Shown here: positions 61,957-64,000 of the stretch, piece after piece | How positions within the stretch are numbered: position 1 is the stretch's first letter | Layout: every line of letters begins with the position of its first letter | DNA from: Pyrus communis | Taxonomy: Eukaryota; Streptophyta; Magnoliopsida; Rosales; Rosaceae | Direction: 5' to 3' | Assembly (NCBI RefSeq): GCF_963583255.1 | Contig: NC_084807.1 | Coordinates: 24,387,572 to 24,451,571, forward strand | DNA length: 64,000 nt | Notes under the pieces: model-generated | What the model was told of the DNA's origin: nothing | The model's database searches: none | Seen by the model: only the letters and a program-made list of their open reading frames with translations | Position numbers and translations under genes: made by a program

Positions 61957-63393
61957 GTCTGAATACATTTTGGTGGTTCGTGAGATGAGAAGTTTGGAAA
62001 GTTCAGTTAGGGATTTGATGTGAAAACAGAGTGCAGGCTATCGACTATCTGACACATATTTCGTCTTTTTTATTCGAGTTTGAGACCGACAATGTAAGAT
62101 AGACTTACACACTCAGAAACACTGTTCATAATCACAATGTGTTTCCTGTTTTACCCCTGATAAGTTGGCATTACTACATTTTTCACTGAGACAAAAATGC
62201 CCCGCACTCATCGCTTTCCTCTAGATTTCTTCCAATTGAAAATCTTGTGCGACTTGTCCTCACCAAGCAGCCACTTTGCTCCAGATCTTTCAAATTGATT
62301 CTGATTCAAGCTTTCCAACGGTAATTGGACGATTCGTCCGATGCCAGCCATCAAGGTTAGTCTGAAACAATTCCTACCTTATTGACCTATTGCATGTCAA
62401 AATCTATTTCAAATTTGTGATTTAAAATAATTGGGCTTTAGAAACAAATAGATTCTTTTTAATCTTAATTTAGAAAATTATATTCGAATTTGTTTTACAT
62501 CTGATTTGGTTGGATTTAGGGGTTGTGTTTTAGTGTTTCTGGCCTGAGTTGTATATAATAATAATAATAAAAAAGTGATTTTTTGTGTCCAAAAGAGTTC
62601 AGCATGGTTATAGACATGAGTCTGATATTATCAAGTAAGATGCCGAGTCCTCTTGCTTTCATATAATTACATTTGTGAGCTGCTTTTCTGTGTTTTTGTT
62701 GATTTGTTTGCTTATCTGGTATATACAGCAAGAGATGATGACATCGCCACCAACATTATCAATTTATGCATAAAAACGTAAATCACATCAGCAAAATAAT
62801 AAAACATATGATAGCGGGGTTTTTTCAAGTCAATTTTTGTTGGCATGTTGTTGTTCATGTAAGTGTTGATTTGATAAATGCAAGTGCTTTTGGCATTTTA
62901 TGACAAAGAAGAAGAATGGTATGTATGTTATAACATTACGAGTCTGAGAAAGTGTATGGAGGTAAGCAATAGTTATGTGAATTGTATCGATGTAAGCAAG
63001 AGTTGTGTGAGATGTGGATTGTATGGAGGTAAGCAACTGTTTTTTTGCTAAAAATATGACTTTTTGATATATTATTCATTACGAAACAAGAAGGAATAGG
63101 AAGAAAGTGTAATATACGATCTCTAACTATTTGACTTTGTTCCAAGCAATATTGTTTGGTGAAGTAGATATGTGAAGATATTGAAGAAAATTAAAAATAT
63201 TTAAAATTCATTTTGAGGAGGTTCTCATTCTCCAAGTGAAATTCGGATACCAATTCTCAAGATTAATGGTCCCACAAAGTGGCATATGAAGCAGACCTCT
63301 TGTGTGGTACATATTTGTAATTTCATTGTCCCAAAACAAGAAACAACAAACGACAAACAACAGAGCCGAGTAGAGCGCGCATTTTTCGCACAC
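61957..63393. other. Intergenic and ELF4 upstream region
   Basis: 62160-62355 looks leader-like and ends ATGCCAGCCATCAAG|GTTAGT, which could be a tiny first exon, but no following exon was found. A three-fold repeat lies at 62953-63036. No canonical evening element was found in the last 600 bp. Confidence 0.4.
62953..63036 (+). repeat. Triplicated GTATGGAGGTAAGCAA motif
   Basis: GTATGGAGGTAAGCAA at 62953, GTATCGATGTAAGCAA at 62984 and GTATGGAGGTAAGCAA at 63021, separated by GTTRTGTGA words. It lies about 360-440 bp upstream of the ELF4 start codon. Confidence 0.75.
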
Positions 63394-63789
63394 ATGACCA
63401 CCCGTGACTCATCCTCCGGAGCCGAATCGAGCATGGAGTACTTCAACCACGAATCCCCAACCGAACGCACCGGTTCGGTCACCGCCGTCTTCAATCAAGA
63501 CGAGGAAGCGTACGATTCGGAGGTGTGGGACCAGTTCAACCGCAGGTTCCGCGAGGTCCAGTCCGTACTGGATCGCAACCGCTCCCTGATCCAGCAGGTC
63601 AACGACAACCACCGATCTCGGGTCGCCGACAACATGGTGAAGAACGTGGCGCTTATCCAGGAGATAAACCTCAACATCTCCAAGATCGTTTCACTTTACT
63701 CCGACCTTTCATCCAATTTTTCCACCTTCTTTCACCACCACAACGCCGGCGGAATCGCCAAGGACGGCGGCGCCAAGCCCGATAATTAG
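63394..63789 (+). CDS. ELF4: EARLY FLOWERING 4 (ELF4), evening complex
   Basis: ELF4 joins ELF3 and LUX in the evening complex, which represses clock and growth genes at dusk. The gene is intronless, as in Arabidopsis, and gives 131 residues. The conserved domain spans about 43-110: VWDQFNRRFREVQSVLDRNR, SLIQQVNDNHRSRVADNMVK, NVALIQEINLNISKIVSLYS. These match ELF4 itself better than the ELF4-like group, which has other wording at VQSVLDRNR. The N-terminus (Ser/Glu-rich) and the His/Gly tail are variable. An upstream in-frame extension to 63286 exists, but ATG 63394 gives a family-like start. The gene looks intact. Confidence 0.93.
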   Translation: MTTRDSSSGAESSMEYFNHESPTERTGSVTAVFNQDEEAYDSEVWDQFNRRFREVQSVLDRNRSLIQQVNDNHRSRVADNMVKNVALIQEINLNISKIVSLYSDLSSNFSTFFHHHNAGGIAKDGGAKPDN

Positions 63790-63875
63790 TGCCATTTTTA
63801 ATAATCCAGCTAGGTTTTTGTAGTGTTATTACTTGTTAGTGTTTTTATTTTTAAAGTTATTTTCCTCATTTGGTC

Positions 63876-63881
63876 AATAAA
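63876..63881 (+). terminator. Poly-A signal of ELF4
   Basis: AATAAA lies 87 bp after the ELF4 stop codon. The remaining sequence to the window end shows nothing else. Confidence 0.5.
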
Positions 63882-64000
63882 TCAATGAACCATTAAGACA
63901 ACTTGTTTAATTTTACTAAAAATACTTGGCTCGTTACATGACAGTCCAATTTGTCCTCGTACATGCATAAATTTTTCTTTTTGTGATTCTAACGAGTTAC

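Noticed and set aside
62337..62357. Small first exon reading MPAIK before a GTTAGT donor
   Set aside because: No downstream exon in frame was found before ELF4.

Overview
This is a window of plant nuclear DNA. The genes are intron-rich with GT-AG splice sites, and they are separated by long AT-rich stretches full of small transposons, SINEs and LTR sequence. The gene set is plant-specific: a CP29 light-harvesting remnant, a brassinosteroid P450, ELF4, and a plant-type HMGB protein. From memory of the repeat types and the protein similarity I suspect a woody Rosaceae genome (apple/pear group). That is inference; no species can be proved from the sequence alone.

Layout. 1-0.5 kb: a frameshifted LHCB4/CP29 fragment (minus). 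1.2-3.6 kb: three terminal-inverted-repeat elements. 3.7-6.9 kb: an HMGB1-type chromatin protein gene (plus) with a long 5' UTR intron holding two hairpin elements. 7-16.6 kb: no convincing gene; one roughly 1-kb hAT-like element, hAT-type MITEs and microsatellites. 16.6-24.7 kb: a LINE fragment abutting a 7.7-kb LTR retrotransposon array with three LTRs and two pol-less internal regions. 25-28 kb: more MITEs. 28.4-33.4 kb: a complete eight-exon CYP90A1/CPD gene (plus) with a BZR1-type site just upstream of its TATA box. 34.0-37.3 kb: a disabled NUP88/MOS7 nucleoporin copy (minus), with a G-quadruplex and poly-G tract at its 5' side. 38.5-41.0 kb: a three-exon gene for an unnamed plant multi-pass membrane protein (minus). 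41-49.9 kb: SINEs and MITEs only. 49.9-54.0 kb: a twelve-exon ABC1-family atypical kinase gene (plus). 58.3-61.4 kb: a six-exon GDSL-type esterase of the CPRD49 kind (plus). 63.4-63.8 kb: an intronless ELF4 circadian gene (plus).

The genes form no obvious pathway; they are independent single-copy loci. Three elements sit between exact 9-10 bp direct repeats and two more between one-mismatch 9-bp repeats, as expected of Mutator-type MITEs. Two elements have exact 8-bp repeats, as expected of hAT types. The two broken genes (CP29, NUP88) fit a genome with duplicated gene copies elsewhere, as expected after whole-genome duplication; this is inference. The least ordinary object is the three-LTR array, whose internal ORF is broken by different stop codons in its two copies and whose LTRs carry a triplicated motif inside a shared open frame.
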